A stretch of 64,000 bases of DNA from Callorhinus ursinus (taxonomy: Eukaryota > Chordata > Mammalia > Carnivora > Otariidae): contig NW_020312827.1 of NCBI RefSeq assembly GCF_003265705.1, forward strand, positions 15,209,340 to 15,273,339, in the 5' to 3' direction. Shown one piece after another: positions 23,083-34,439 of the stretch. Below the pieces are notes generated by a model that saw nothing but the letters and a program-made list of their open reading frames with translations, had not been told where the DNA came from and did not search any database. The translations under genes were made by a program, and so were the position numbers. How positions within the stretch are numbered: the first letter of the stretch is position 1; each line of letters starts with the position of its first letter.

Positions 23083-23504
23083 AGACATCCAAATGGCCAA
23101 CAAACACATGAAAAAATGCTCAACATCACTCGGCATCAGGGAAATACAAATCAAAACCACAATGAGATATTACCTCATACCAGTCAAAATGGCAAAAATT
23201 AACAAATCAGGAAATGACAGATGTTGGTGAGGATGGGGAGAAAAGGGGACCCTCCTACACTGTTGGTGGGAATGCAGGCTGTTGCAGGCACTCTGGAAAA
23301 CAGTATGGAGGTTTCTCAAAAAGTTGAAAATAGAGATACCTTATGACCCAGCAATTGAACTACTAGGTATTTACCCCAAAGATACAAATGCAGTGATCTG
23401 AAGGGGCACCTGCACCCCAATGTTTATAGCAGCAATGTCCACAAAACTATGGAAAGAGCCCAGATGTCCATCAACAGATGAATGGTTAAGAAAAGATGTC
23501 GTGT

Positions 23505-23551
<47 letters not shown>

Positions 23552-23985
23552 TGGAATACTACTCAGCCATCAAAAAAATGAAATCTTACCATTTGCAATG
23601 ATGTGGATGGAACTAGAGGGTATTATGCTAAGCAAAATAAGTCAGTCAGAGAAAGACATTTATCATACGATCTCACTCATATGTGGAATTTAAGAAACAA
23701 AACAGAGGATCATAAGGGAAGAGAAGGAAATATAAAACAAGACAAAATCCGAGAGAGAGACAAACCATAGGACACTCCTAATCATACAAAACAAACTAAG
23801 AGTTGCTGGAGGCAAGTCGGGTGAGGGGATGGGGTAACTGGGTGATGGACATTAAGAAGGGCACGTGATGTAATGAGCCCTGGGTGTTACATAAGACTGA
23901 TGAATCATTGGACTGTACCTTTGAAACTAATAATACACTATTTGTTAATTAATTGAATTTAAATTTAAAAAATTATATATACTTA
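23080..23985 (+). mobile_element. 5'-truncated carnivore L1 (ORF2 C-terminus and 3' UTR)
   Basis: Begins GAAGACATCCAAATGGCCAA, corresponding to the last ~200 codons of ORF2. In-frame damage includes a TGA in the Cys-rich C-terminal segment near 23227. The 3' UTR (GGGGTAACTGGGTGATGG, GAGCCCTGGGTGTTAC, TTAATTAATTGAATTTAAAT) is of a different, older subtype than the copies at 2572, 8851 and 59594. A (CA)n array interrupts the ORF2 end at 23507-23549. Confidence 0.93.
23507..23549. repeat. (CA)n microsatellite inside L1 ORF2
   Basis: Pure AC run directly before AAATGGAATACTACTCAGCC. That is the site where the unexpanded L1 at 14148 reads CATATATACAATGGAATATT. Confidence 0.98.
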
Positions 23986-24354
23986 AAGCGTAAAAAAAAC
24001 ATTACTATTTTAAGTCTGTTCAGTGCTTGTAAATGTTTTCCAAGGTTACTGAAAAACAGTATAGCTTTGCATTCCTTTTATAATCAACATCTTACCATAA
24101 ACATTGCTCCATGAAATCATAACAACAGCAAAGAAGAAACATATACATATGCATGCACATACATATACTATGACCCAGAAAATATTCTGAAGTCTGGGCA
24201 GTGTAAGTTCATAGAATTCCAGTCTCTGCAGTATAGGAATGCAAATTAAGAGGAGGCATGAGCAAACGCTGAATGTCAGTTCACCATTCTGCCATAGTCC
24301 TGTAATGTGTATTATGGAATACCCAAAGCCCTCCATGTTCCTTCTGGCGAGATT

Positions 24355-24775
24355 AAAGCAGGACTTTCTAATCCTTCTTTGGCCATAGACCCCTTTGGCA
24401 ACCTGGGAAAGCCTGTGAAACCCTTTTCGGAATGCCATTGTAAAAGGCATAAAATAAAGTTTATGCGATTACAAAGGAAACAAATCATATTGAAATTAAG
24501 TTATAAAATATTAAAACATTGTATTATAATTATCTATATGGTCTTATTAATGGATTAAATGACAAAATCTAGTATTATGTCTAATAAATAATTGTCATAA
24601 TTTTGAAGGAGCAATGAATGTAAAAGGCTCTTTTAGGATATCTGCAATAACTATAATGTGATAAGAAAATACCTGTAATTAAGTTGGTGACAAAGTCACA
24701 GGTACTGCTGATACTATGGTAATTTTCCATATTTATCAATAAAGAAAATTCTCTGAATTCCAGGTTAAGAACCCT
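24355..24775. mobile_element. Probable ancient hAT-type DNA element (non-autonomous)
   Basis: Left segment GACCCCTTTGGCAACCTGGG and AAGCCTGTGAAACCCTTTTC, middle GGCATAAAATAAAGTTTATG and GGTGACAAAGTCACAGGTAC, and right end CCAGGTTAAGAACCCTTAG. I recall this order from an old mammalian DNA transposon with GGGTTCTTAACCT-type ends. I do not assign a family name. Confidence 0.6.
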
Positions 24776-24910
24776 TAGTTTAAGGAAAGAAAATGGGCTG
24801 AGCCTTGGTCCTCACTGGCCTCTTGACAACACCCATTTGTTGTCAGTAGTACTGGGCTTCTGCTTGGGTCAGGAATACACATTTGACCTCTAAAAAAACT
24901 TCAGCATTGG

Positions 24911-25100
24911 GTGCCTTGGATGGCTCAGTTGGTTAAGCTTCCAACTCTTGGTTTCAGCTCTAGTTGTGATCTCATGGGTAGTGAGATCAAGCCCCGTGTT
25001 GGGCTCCCTGTTCAGTGAGAAGTCTGCTTGAAGATTCTCTCCCTCTGTCCCTCCCCCACTTATGCTCTTTCTCTCAAATAAATAAAAATAAAATAAAGTA
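24911..25100 (+). mobile_element. Older carnivore SINE
   Basis: GTGCCTTGGATGGCTCAGTTGG (A box), CCAACTCTTGGTTTCAGCTC, GAGATCAAGCCCCGTGTTGG (B box) and an AAATAAATAAAAATAAAAT tail. Imperfect flanking copies AAACTTCAGCATTGG and AAGATTCAGCTTTGG support insertion boundaries. It is the CTTGGTTTCAGCTC subtype, shared with the copies at 29509 and 47344. Confidence 0.93.
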
Positions 25101-25116
25101 AAAGATTCAGCTTTGG

Positions 25117-25844
25117 AAGGAACAATATCCTTTCCTATATATCTGGTTGTTTGAAGATGGAGAAACATAAGGTCAAGGGTGACTAGCCACAAAGGTTTGT
25201 TTCATCAATATGCCATCCCAACAAGGTCTTTGTCCTGCTCTGCTGTTACTCTACGGACACTGGTGGCTGTCAATCCCTGAAGGAAGGGAAGGTGTAGTCA
25301 ATGATTGTCCCTCCTGAGTGAGTGTGTGGGGTGAACATTTGGTGAAGAGGCAAGAGCAGAACTGAACACGTGCCAAACTCTCCTCCCTCTGCCTACTCTG
25401 TCCACCCTTGCTCCAGACCACAGTACAGCCCCTCCCGTTTGGTCTTCCATAGACATCCTCCAGCTCACAAGAACCTTCAGGTTCCCCAAGAGACCCTGAC
25501 AGTTTTGCTGTTTGTTCATTAGATCCATGCTCCTTTCTTGTTTCACTTGTTTCTCCAGGGTTTATTTTGAGGAGAAGAAACCAACAGTTCTTGCTAGTTT
25601 GTGGTCTTGATAGGAACATACTAGTTTCACTGTTTGAAACATAGGAGTTTAATGTTATCTTTATATGATTATCTTGAGAATGGAATGACGCAATGTGACA
25701 TATTTAGGACAGCTGCTAGACCATAGCAGGTCACATCTTCACTACTCATACATTGTTTGTCCATGCAATATGCCGATGGTGGCCTAATTTGTTAGTGTCC
25801 ACCATTGGGAGTGAAGCACATAGCAGAGGTCATTCCCTCTGAAG
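25117..25844. other. Unique sequence, no gene seen
   Basis: GC content is somewhat higher around 25310-25520, where reverse-strand frames of 82 and 122 codons overlap. They read as low-information sequence with no start context, domain or splice evidence, and are not annotated as genes. Confidence 0.5.
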
Positions 25845-26236
25845 TAGTGGCTCTCAACCTTGGCCATATATAAGAATCACCAAGGACCTTGTGAAAGTCT
25901 ATATGCTCAGGCCACACCCCTGTCCATTTACATTGAGATCTCTCAGGGAGGGACTTGAGCATTTGCACTTTTTTTTAAAGCTTCTCAGATGGGGCTCCTG
26001 GGTGGCTCAGTCAGTTAAGCGGCTGCTTTTGGTCCAGGTCATGATCTCAGGGGCGTGGGATCGAGCCCCACATTGGGTTGGGTTCCCTGTTCAGCGGGGG
26101 GAGCCTGATTCTCCCTCTCCCTCTGCCACTCCCCTTACTTGTGCTCTCTCACTCTGTCAAATAAATAAATAAAATCTTTAAAAAAAATAAAGTTTCTCAG
26201 ATGATTCCAATGTGCAGTCAAACTTTGGAATCTCTG
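25845..26236 (+). mobile_element. MER5A-type hAT-Charlie MITE, split by SINE
   Basis: The left part, 25845-25990, starts TAGTGGCTCTCAACCTTGGC and continues AAGAATCACCAAGGACC, CTCAGGCCACACCCC and TTTAAAGCTTCTCAGAT. The right part, 26189-26236, has CAGATGATTCCAATGTGCAG and ends CTTTGGAATCTCTG. The element is non-autonomous with hAT-like inverted ends. The SINE at 25992-26188 entered it. Confidence 0.87.
25992..26188 (+). mobile_element. Carnivore SINE nested in MER5A
   Basis: GGGCTCCTGGGTGGCTCAGT (A box), GGGATCGAGCCCCACATTGG (B box), CT-rich middle and AAATAAATAAATAAAATCTT. Flanking copies AAAGCTTCTCAGATG (25977-25991) and AAAGTTTCTCAGATG (26189-26203) differ by one base and are themselves MER5A sequence. 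The middle carries a small internal duplication (GGGTTGGGTT). Confidence 0.96.
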
Positions 26237-27569
26237 AATGAGATTCTTAACTTGGAAATCATTCCCTTTCCTTTATACTCTGGGTGTTCATTGAGAAGAA
26301 TAAAATTTCTAGGTGAGATATTCAATTTCTAAATAAAGTCAACAACCTTAATGTGTTATGCACACCTACTCACACACATACACATTGTATGTGTGATAAA
26401 GCAAATATTAAAAGCACTCAGGGGTGGGATGGATTTGAGGAGGAAGAGGAGAGACTGTGACAATTCTGGACTATAGATAATCTTTTCAGTGGTAAAAGGA
26501 CATATTCTCTATGAGTATAAAATTCTTAAAGTTAGTAAGCAGAGCCCTTTGGAAAAGGATATATTTACTTGAACTTCGTAGGAAGAACTTAGTAATATTC
26601 CCTGAGGTGATCACATCATTATTATTTATAAAGTTTGTCTCTGTAGTGTTGGGTCTGCAGGAGATTTGACCTGGTGAAACGTATGGTTCTGTGTTATATG
26701 AGTCATCAGTAGTTCTTCTGGCTCTATATAGTTTGAAATAAACCAGATTTGGAACATATTATCTAGAGTTATTATAAACTCTAGTGTTTTAAAGTTGCCT
26801 GCCAATTCAGAGTTATATCTGTGTGTTTTTTTCATGGAGTAAGGTGTGGAAATGGGGGAGAAAGACTTGGCAAAAAGGACCCTTCATTGAGAAGACAGCG
26901 AGCACAGATGGCCCTGACGGTTGGGGGTGAGGAATTGCGAGCTACAGAAGACATCATAGCTGAAGACAGATTATGAACTTCCCCTAGAAAATGTTGTCTG
27001 AGCGAGAGTTAATGGAAGCTTAGGCAGTTATACTGAATGGAAAAATGGCAAAGACAAATACACATAAAGCTTCACATCCAGCTTCTCAAGGTGACATTTT
27101 GAAACCCTTAAAACTACCATAGATGATCCAGTGGAATACTGGAATTCTGCTCCTAGTGGTGTGATTGTTATGTTTTCTTTCAATTTTAACAATGCCTTCT
27201 AATTGCCACTCTGTGTAACATCTAGCCAGCAGCTGAAGAGCAGATTACCAGCATTAAAATGCTGAAAAGAAGAGCACACAAAAGGATAAAAAATTATCTT
27301 TATGGTTGCTCTGAAGAAAATATTTGAAGAAGGTAAAGCATGTCTGCATACCCTTCTCTTCTTCACAACATCAATATTAAAATCGCAGTGACCTATCTGC
27401 CAGAGTCTCTGAGTCAGTGTTCAATTTGGAACAGACTCTTTTTTTCTCCCCCATCCCCAATCAAATTTATCTCTCCTTGTCTTGTTCTCTTGGATTCTAC
27501 TCTGCTAAATGACAGTTAGTTTGACAAATGACTCCTTACTAATAGATTGAGTGTTAATGTAGTCATTAA
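26237..27569. other. Unique sequence, no gene seen
   Basis: No repeat that I can name. Positions 27000-27540 have the look of conserved non-coding DNA (see findings). Confidence 0.5.
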
Positions 27570-27760
27570 AAACTAATAACAAGCATTTATTGAATGCTTT
27601 CTATATGTCAGGAAATGTATTAAAAGTGTGCACATATATTATCTCCAACCAGGTTAACATTTTCATTTTGAAAGGTAACCTAATAATTTAACTCAAGGAA
27701 ATGGCCCAAATGGCAGACCTTTGGGCTCCTAGCAGGGGAGAAAGGATCTATTTATTGGCT
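27570..27760 (-). mobile_element. MIR-type fragment
   Basis: CAAGCATTTATTGAATGCTTTC, ATATGTCAGGAAATGTATT, TATATTATCTCCAACCAGG and AACTCAAGGAAATGGCCC resemble the reverse-strand MIR order. Diverged. Confidence 0.6.
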
Positions 27761-29508
27761 AGAAAACATGATGGAGCTTCTCAAATCACATCTGGTGGTC
27801 TATCATCTGTTTCATCTATGGCAAGATATTTATTAGAAAGCATATAAAATATGAGTCAGAAGCCCTAGATTAGAGATGAATAGCTTTTATAGACCACGAT
27901 CTTCAGCCATTGCTTACATTCTCTGACCCTGTTTCCTTATCAGTAAAAGCAGGGTTATCAATAAGACCTTTATGGTTGTTGTTGGTGATTGATCTCCCTC
28001 TCTATTTATTTGTAATTTTAAATGATTCATACATATCTTAGTTATGGGGGTGTTTGCTACAAATGAGGCTCCAGTCTGTTTTTAGGACGCTGAAGGCCAG
28101 TTTTGGGATTTCTATGGACATCTTTTCACTACAGTATTTTGGAAGTCTTTAATCCATCCAGGACTTCATCTTATTTAAGCAAGTCATACTAGAATATTTG
28201 TCATGATTATTGTCGATTACAATTTAGTTGATGAATGGTTGATACCACCTTGAGGGGGCTCTTCCTAATGAAGTGCTATACTATTTTGTGGACTACTTGA
28301 ATTCCTTGCTCAGTATGTATATGTTTCTAGGCCATGTGGGTTTCTGGTAAGTCTTAGTAAGAGTTTAGATATATGAGCATAGTAATTTTTACTTAAGCTT
28401 AAAACCATATCAAACAGTAGCTGCTAAATTATTAACTGTGCTAGTGTTACCCAGGCACTTTCAAAAGGACTGGGTAAAATTATTATTATGTTTTATTATG
28501 CCAGAACTTACAAATTTATTCTGGTTTGGCAAAAAGTAGGCAGCAATACTTTGGGAAATTTGATTCATTTGGGAAATAAATAGAAATGGAATAAGGATTT
28601 TTCTCTTTAATTTCAAGATGTTTTGCTCATCTAGTTAGGAAATTTTGCTCATTAATCTGATAGGTCCATGTTAAAGGAAATGAAATCTGCTCTGGATAAT
28701 TTTTATTGTCACATATTTAGTACGAGAAGTGGTTGATATTTCTCACTAGTTTGTTAGTAATGACAGTATGAGAGATAGATTATTTTTTAGTGTATATCAA
28801 TTTCTTATACAGGCTTGGAAGATATTCTCAGTATGGCTGGATCTGTATTCTAGCTTTGGTTTCTAGATCTTTCCACTCCCCGTCTCTCATGCCATGCATT
28901 CTGTACCAAAGTAGGCAACTTGTTCTGCCTCCTTTCCTAAAAGATGTGTGAACATCCCTGAGGTTGTGTTATACTTACCCTTTCATCCACATCATCTTGC
29001 TCATACACTGCATCAAAACATTCAGAATGATCTGTGGCTCTGACAGCACAGGACAGCACAGTTCCTCTGGTCTCCATCTTTACCTGACAAAATGCTACCC
29101 AAGTGTCAAGGTTCTTCTTAAAATTCATATTTCAGTTTTTTTAGAGCCAAACTTAATCTTTCCAAATGCTGGTCTTAATTAGTGTATTTTCTATTTTCAT
29201 GATAAGATACTGAGAATATTAATAAACTTAGTAAGTTGTAACTTCTTTGAGAATAAATATAGTGACATATACTAGCATGGTTCCTGACTGCACTGTTGCA
29301 CTCCACTGAATTTCCAGGAGTGGTGCTGGATAGCTTAAATTTTCAAGGGAAACAGTGAGAGTTGACATCTGTTGGCCACTGCATGAACTACAAGCTGGAG
29401 GTAGTTCATAATTTCCATATTAGATCACACTATATTCTTTTCAATGAGGTCACACTTTGTGAAGCTGGGTTTGTGATGATTGTGGTGGTAAAAAAATACA
29501 AAAAAATT
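27761..29508. other. Unique sequence, no gene seen
   Basis: AT-rich with no named repeat. Overlapping frames near 28937-29182 are short and on both strands, which argues for chance. Confidence 0.5.
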
Positions 29509-29722
29509 GGGGTGCCCAGGTTGAGTGTCCGACTCTTGGTTTTGGCTCAGGTCAGGATCTCAGGGTCCTGGGATCAAGCCCCATGCTGGCTCCATGCTCA
29601 GCGGGGAGTCTCCCTGAAGATTCTTTCCCTCTGCTCCTCCCCCCATTCACTCATGTGCCCATGCTTGTGTACTATCTCTCTCTCTCTCTCTCAAATAAAT
29701 AAAATAAAACTTTAAAAGAAAA
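29509..29722 (+). mobile_element. Carnivore SINE lacking the A box
   Basis: Starts GGGGTGCCCAGGTTGAGTGTCCGACTC: the tract that normally holds TGGCTCAGTTGGTTAAG is missing. The B-box side (GGGATCAAGCCCC), (CT)n and AAATAAATAAAATAAAAC tail are present. Flanking ACAAAAAAATT and CCAAAAAATT form a weak duplication. Without the A box, Pol III transcription is unlikely. Confidence 0.9.
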
Positions 29723-29732
29723 CCAAAAAATT

Positions 29733-32269
29733 AATGTGGGGTATTAATACCTTTAGTTCTATAAGGGTAGTGGTGTATTCTGATCCTAATATCTGAGAAT
29801 CTGTGCTGAGTCAACAGGCATATACATCTTATTAGTAAATACAAATAAAGTTTAAAAATACTATGTTTTCTTTCAGTGTTATTTATTATTTTTCAAATGG
29901 CTATTAACTTGTTATGATATAATAGTTAATACGTTGGTAGGACCTAATTACTTAATACATGAAACTTACAGTTATTTCTTTCTTCTCCCTAAGTGAGTGC
30001 TGTGAAAAAAACCTAATGAGACACCAAGGATGCTGTGAACCAAGAAAGTTTGGGAACCTCTGGTGTATTCCATGTTTGTACTTTTTCAGTACCTATAGTG
30101 CCTTATATAGTAGATATTCAGTCAACTTTTTTTTTATTTGGAATAACTTAGGCCCATGACACAGTCATGACTTTACTTAAATAGAATTTTACTTCTGCTT
30201 GACATGAATAAAACGTATGGAAGATTTCAAAATGAGAAAACAGCAAGCATCAAACACCACACACATGCATGGGTCCATGCTAGGTACATTAGTTGTGAGA
30301 TGTAGTAAGAATTTTCCCTCATAGAGTTCTCCAAATTTGGGTCATTATTAAATGATCTTTTCATGTCACTTCTCTTAATAAAAAGATTTTTCCATCTATC
30401 CAGACTCTTCAATGTCTGAGACGATAAAAGAAAAAAGAAGATATTTGACCTACGAGCAGATGCTTGGCATAAAAAAGATTTCATTAGTAAAGGTAAAGAC
30501 AGCATTAGTCCGAGCATAGGCAGTTGATGTCGTCAATGAGGGCCACCCAATAGGGCTGCTACAAGTTTGACTTTAAGGGAATCTTGAGAAAAACTGCCTC
30601 CACAAAGTCATAGTATTGATTACCCTTTATTTATCATCAAATACCAGGTAAATTATACCCACAAAATATCCACACAGACTATTACAATGCGAAGCACATT
30701 GATGAGTTAGCCCCAAGAAGTTTCTTATATCTAGCAGAAATAATTTCCGGAAGAATCTGTGCATGTACAATGAATTAAATATACAGGGGCAGAGGAATTT
30801 CTTATTCTCTGAGATGGGAAAATTCCCCTGTCTGAGGCACTTGTGAGAAAGGACAGTCCAGAGCAGGGTTTCATGGGAGATTAGACTGAATAGCCAAGAT
30901 GAGTGGGTATTGTCATGGACAGATGGGCAGAAGAAAGTAGAGAGGAGCCAGGGAGAGGACAGGAGAACACAAAAATCACACTTCACAGATTTTACAGTTT
31001 TGCCTCAGGCCAGCCCTGGAGCTACCAGACAGTTTGATTGTCATTTAAAATCTGAATTCCTAGTTTATTTAAAAGAATGCGAACCTTAAAATACATCCTT
31101 ACCTTCCTTTGCAATGGTTTCTGGGGGCAGATTGGGCAAATGAAAGTTTTCTTGCACATAACTTCTTGAGGTCATCCAATATTAAAACTTTGCAGAATCT
31201 AATATTTTCTGTTATTGCTCAAAAAATATCCGTTGCCCCTGTACAATTTTGTTTTAATGAATTATGAAATCTTAATCAAGAAAAAGGGAAAGAGAAAAGA
31301 GGGAGTTGTTGCATCTCTTAGGAAAACGATTTGGGTAGGGAATGTGCTATTTTGACTATTGTTGCATGAGTTAATTTTGAAGTTGGAAGCAGTTATGTGT
31401 GCAGTTGATTCTTTTTGAATAACCCAAATAAGGCTGTTAGGTGCTATAGTCAGTTAACAATGGGCTTATTGTTATTAAGAAAATTTATCTAAAACCTGGA
31501 AATAAAGCAAAAAGTCCATGTCCTTTCAATGTTAAATTGGGATATTGTTTAACAGGCTCACACACCGTTTATTTAATCATTTGGGGAATGCACATTTGTT
31601 TGACTTTGCTATTTACTCTTTGGTTGGAGTCCAGACACTAAGAAGTAACATGATAACTTGAGGATGTCTTCCAATAAAAGAGATAATCTCAAAGGTTACA
31701 GTTTTATTACTCTATAGGGCATTAATTAATTTTATGTCTATTACCAAGCTAATTTCAGTGTTCCTTTGACTGATTTACTATATATATACATCAGCATTCC
31801 TAAGATGCTTCAAACCACCATTATCATCTTCCTGGTTCTTTCTTTAATTAATAAGTTGAATAAAACATTAAGGGCATAGTTATTTCTATGTTCGCATGAG
31901 AGTCATGTTTTTAACTTTTTGAGAATTATACTGGGATGCCAAATGGATGGATAATCTTTGCAACATTCTCTGACCCACCTTTTTAAATAAATCAGATCTC
32001 ACGTTATTAGCTGTTTAGAATTCCAGACAGGCTTAAACTGTAACTTGGACGAGGAAGAAGTACTCATTAGAAAAACTGCCTATGCAATTCAAGTTATTCG
32101 TGTGTGTTGACCATATGTTTTCTGGCCAGAAACGATGCCTTTTAACTGGAATATATGTTGTATCCCTAAAGCGGACATCACATTATCTTGGCAACTAAAT
32201 GAAGCATATCAAGGGGATGGAAGTGGTAGGGAATGAAACTGGTAATTGCTGAGTGCCTACCGCACTCCA
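29733..32269. other. Unique sequence, no gene seen
   Basis: About 2.5 kb with no named repeat. Reverse frames of 96 codons (30227-30517) and 119 codons (30627-30986) lack recognisable motifs and a CpG-rich start. I regard them as chance. Positions 31400-32150 are AT-rich with conserved-type texture. Confidence 0.5.
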
Positions 32270-32450
32270 AACAGTTGTTTATTCATGCTCTAGTTTAACT
32301 TTTAAAATGGCCCTCTATGGTGAGATTATTATCCCACTGTATAGAGGAGAAAATGAAATTCAAAGAGGGAAATTTGCTTGGCTAGATGACATCCTATGGG
32401 TCAAACCCAGGTTTGTCTGATGCTAAAGTTATGTTCTTTCTACTGCTGTG
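32270..32450 (-). mobile_element. MIR SINE fragment
   Basis: GAGTGCCTACCGCACTCC, GAGATTATTATCCCACTGTA, GAGGAGAAAATGAAATTC and GGTCAAACCCAGGTTTGTC follow the reverse-strand MIR core order. Confidence 0.78.
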
Positions 32451-32594
32451 GAACTGGATCTGAGCATTCTTTCCATGACATGAGCCAGACACTATGAGAT
32501 CAATAGGAATACTCAATGACTCATTGAAATCATCACTTCTTCCCCCTTTGCAAGCAATCAGAAATTTTGGTCAAGAATTTATAAGGATATATTC

Positions 32595-32766
32595 TTTTTT
32601 TCCCTTTATTTATTTGAGGGAGAGAGAGAGAGAGAGCAGAGGGAGAGGGACAGGCAGACTCTGCACCGAGTACTGATGCAGGACTTGATCTCAAGACCCT
32701 GAGAGCATGACCTGAGCTGAAATCGAGAGTCAGATGCTTAACCAACTGAGCCACCCAGGAGCTCCA
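32595..32766 (-). mobile_element. Carnivore SINE (SINEC)
   Basis: Reverse copy: CCTTTATTTATTTGAGGG, (GA)n, GATGCAGGACTTGATCTC, AACTGAGCCACCCAGGAGC. Flanking copies ATAAGGATATATTC (32581-32594) and ATAAGGATATTTTC (32767-32780) differ by one base. Confidence 0.95.
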
Positions 32767-32780
32767 ATAAGGATATTTTC

Positions 32781-33339
32781 AGTACTGTGCCACCAATAAC
32801 CGCCAGAGTTGATCATACATAAAACTAGAATGAGTGGTCAAATGAAGTGAATGAAGGAGAATCATAGGATAATTTTGAGGCAAGAGCTTCTTTATAACGA
32901 AGTATTTTACAGCAGGTTTCAGCTTTCTAATATTAAAGACTCTCTTCTAGGCATCCAATATGGGGAACTTCTCATCATGTTTATTTTTGGTGGTGTTAGT
33001 GCTGGGTCCCATTATGAAATTCGAAGACATGAATCTCCTCTATTCCTGCCTCAGAGTATCCGTGGGTGGACACTTGCTGATTTGGGCCAGGTCAATATGT
33101 CTCTCTTTCCTGAGATTCTGAAACTTTACATGGATGGATGTAAATATATGGGGGGGGGGCAATAAGAGGTCAATCTCATGGCAGTGGCCAAGGACCTGCA
33201 TGGACCAAACTATTTCTGCAGAAGGACATTTTCTATGGCCGTGACTAGGCTTATCTTTTGGAATTCCCTGGGTGTGGCTAAGACAGCTAACACACCCACA
33301 GCACCTGCCCTCTTACTCATTTTGTTCATGACTGCCAAT
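32781..33339. other. Sequence without recognised repeat
   Basis: A 104-codon plus frame (32851-33165) has no motif I recognise. A nine-G run lies near 33152-33160. Confidence 0.45.
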
Positions 33340-33740
33340 TACAGACTTAAATTTCCATCTTTGCTTATAACTAGGTGTGATCAAATGACCATGTTTCAGA
33401 CAGTGGGATGTGAGCAGAAGTGAGGAGTTTAACCCCCAGATCATTTCCTTGCCCTTGCTCTCCTTTCTTCGTCCATTTCTGCAGACTTAAATGAGGTCAT
33501 TGTAGCAACAAAAGTCTGACCTTGCGAAAAAGGACAATATCTTTGGGGATGGCTGAGCAACAAAATGGAAGGGACCTGTACCCTTGATCGATGTTGTGGA
33601 AAGGACTACCCCAACTTTATGGACTAGCCTGATTCATACGTAAGGAAGAAATTAAGGCCAGCAAGCATACTCCACAGTATTTGGGCATTTCTTTTTTTAG
33701 CAGCTGAGTCTCCACTCTACCTAATTAATACATTTAGATT
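33340..33740 (+). mobile_element. Ancient MaLR-type LTR remnant
   Basis: AACTAGGTGTGATCAAATGACC, AGTGGGATGTGAGCAGAAG, CTTCGTCCATTTCTGCAGAC, then GCAGCTGAGTCTCCACTC and CTAATTAATACA. This order (GCTAGGTGTGGCCATGTGAC…GGGATGTGAGCAGAAGTG…CTAACTAATACA) is a common ancient mammalian LTR. No viral genes are seen. A reverse-strand relative lies at 34895-35300. Confidence 0.55.
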
Positions 33741-34439
33741 CTTCCCATTATGTTTTATGCTTGACCCCTGAGGCTCCATCACTTCTGTATATTTCCAATA
33801 TCCCTCCAGTGAAGTCTCTTTAGATTAACATATTCAAATTTGGTTTTTGTTGCTTACTGCTAAGAACTCTGACCTATATGATTTCCATTGTAATATCACT
33901 TATAGTACTTTTTAGTTTCTTCTGAAGCCTCAGCTACAGTAATCAGGGCTCTTTGCTGATTGTTTTCAGTACATCAATGCCAGAACACTAAGCTCTCTCT
34001 CAACAGACCTGCATTTACTAACTATGAGTTTAATAAACATGTGGACAGCTGTCATCATCATGCTTCATAGCTCTCAAGAAAACTATTAAAAAGTTGGCAC
34101 AAACCACCATGAATACCCTGAGTTGAACTGTTGGAAAAGGTTAGGTGAACAATATGCTGAGTCCATCAGCATCTCAGGGACCAGTCTTGAGTCTCTGGTC
34201 TCCACTGGTTAACACTGTACCTGATACAGAGTTGATGTCTAGGGAATATATGCTGAATTATTTCTTGAATCTGTCATTGCATTGTCAGGAATAGGAGGAA
34301 ATAAATCCCTCTGAGTTTCTAATTAGGCAGCTTATCAGAAGTTATTTTAAAAATCCACATGTCCACATAGATAAAGACATAAAAGCAGAACATAATGGAT
34401 TCTCTCTGTACCTATATTTTCTGCCATCTTTAGCAGAAC
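33741..34439. other. Sequence between LTR remnants
   Basis: Positions 33760-33880 end in TTGTTGCTTACTGCTAAGAAC, which resembles another LTR end (CAGCAAGAACCCTGACT) but cannot be assigned. The rest is unremarkable. Confidence 0.4.

Noticed and set aside
24046..24450. 134-codon reverse-strand frame with a membrane-like stretch
   Set aside because: It overlaps the start of a hAT-type repeat and AT-rich DNA, with no recognisable family, no CpG promoter and no splice support.
25251..25619. 122-codon and overlapping 82-codon reverse frames
   Set aside because: Two overlapping frames on the same strand in GC-richer DNA point to a lack of stops by composition. No motif recognised.
29362..29715. 117-codon plus-strand frame
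   Set aside because: Its second half is the SINE at 29509-29722. The frame is a chance read-through into a non-coding element.
30627..30986. 119-codon reverse frame, Cys-rich
   Set aside because: Cysteines show no zinc-finger or other spacing. It sits in unique AT-rich DNA without promoter features.
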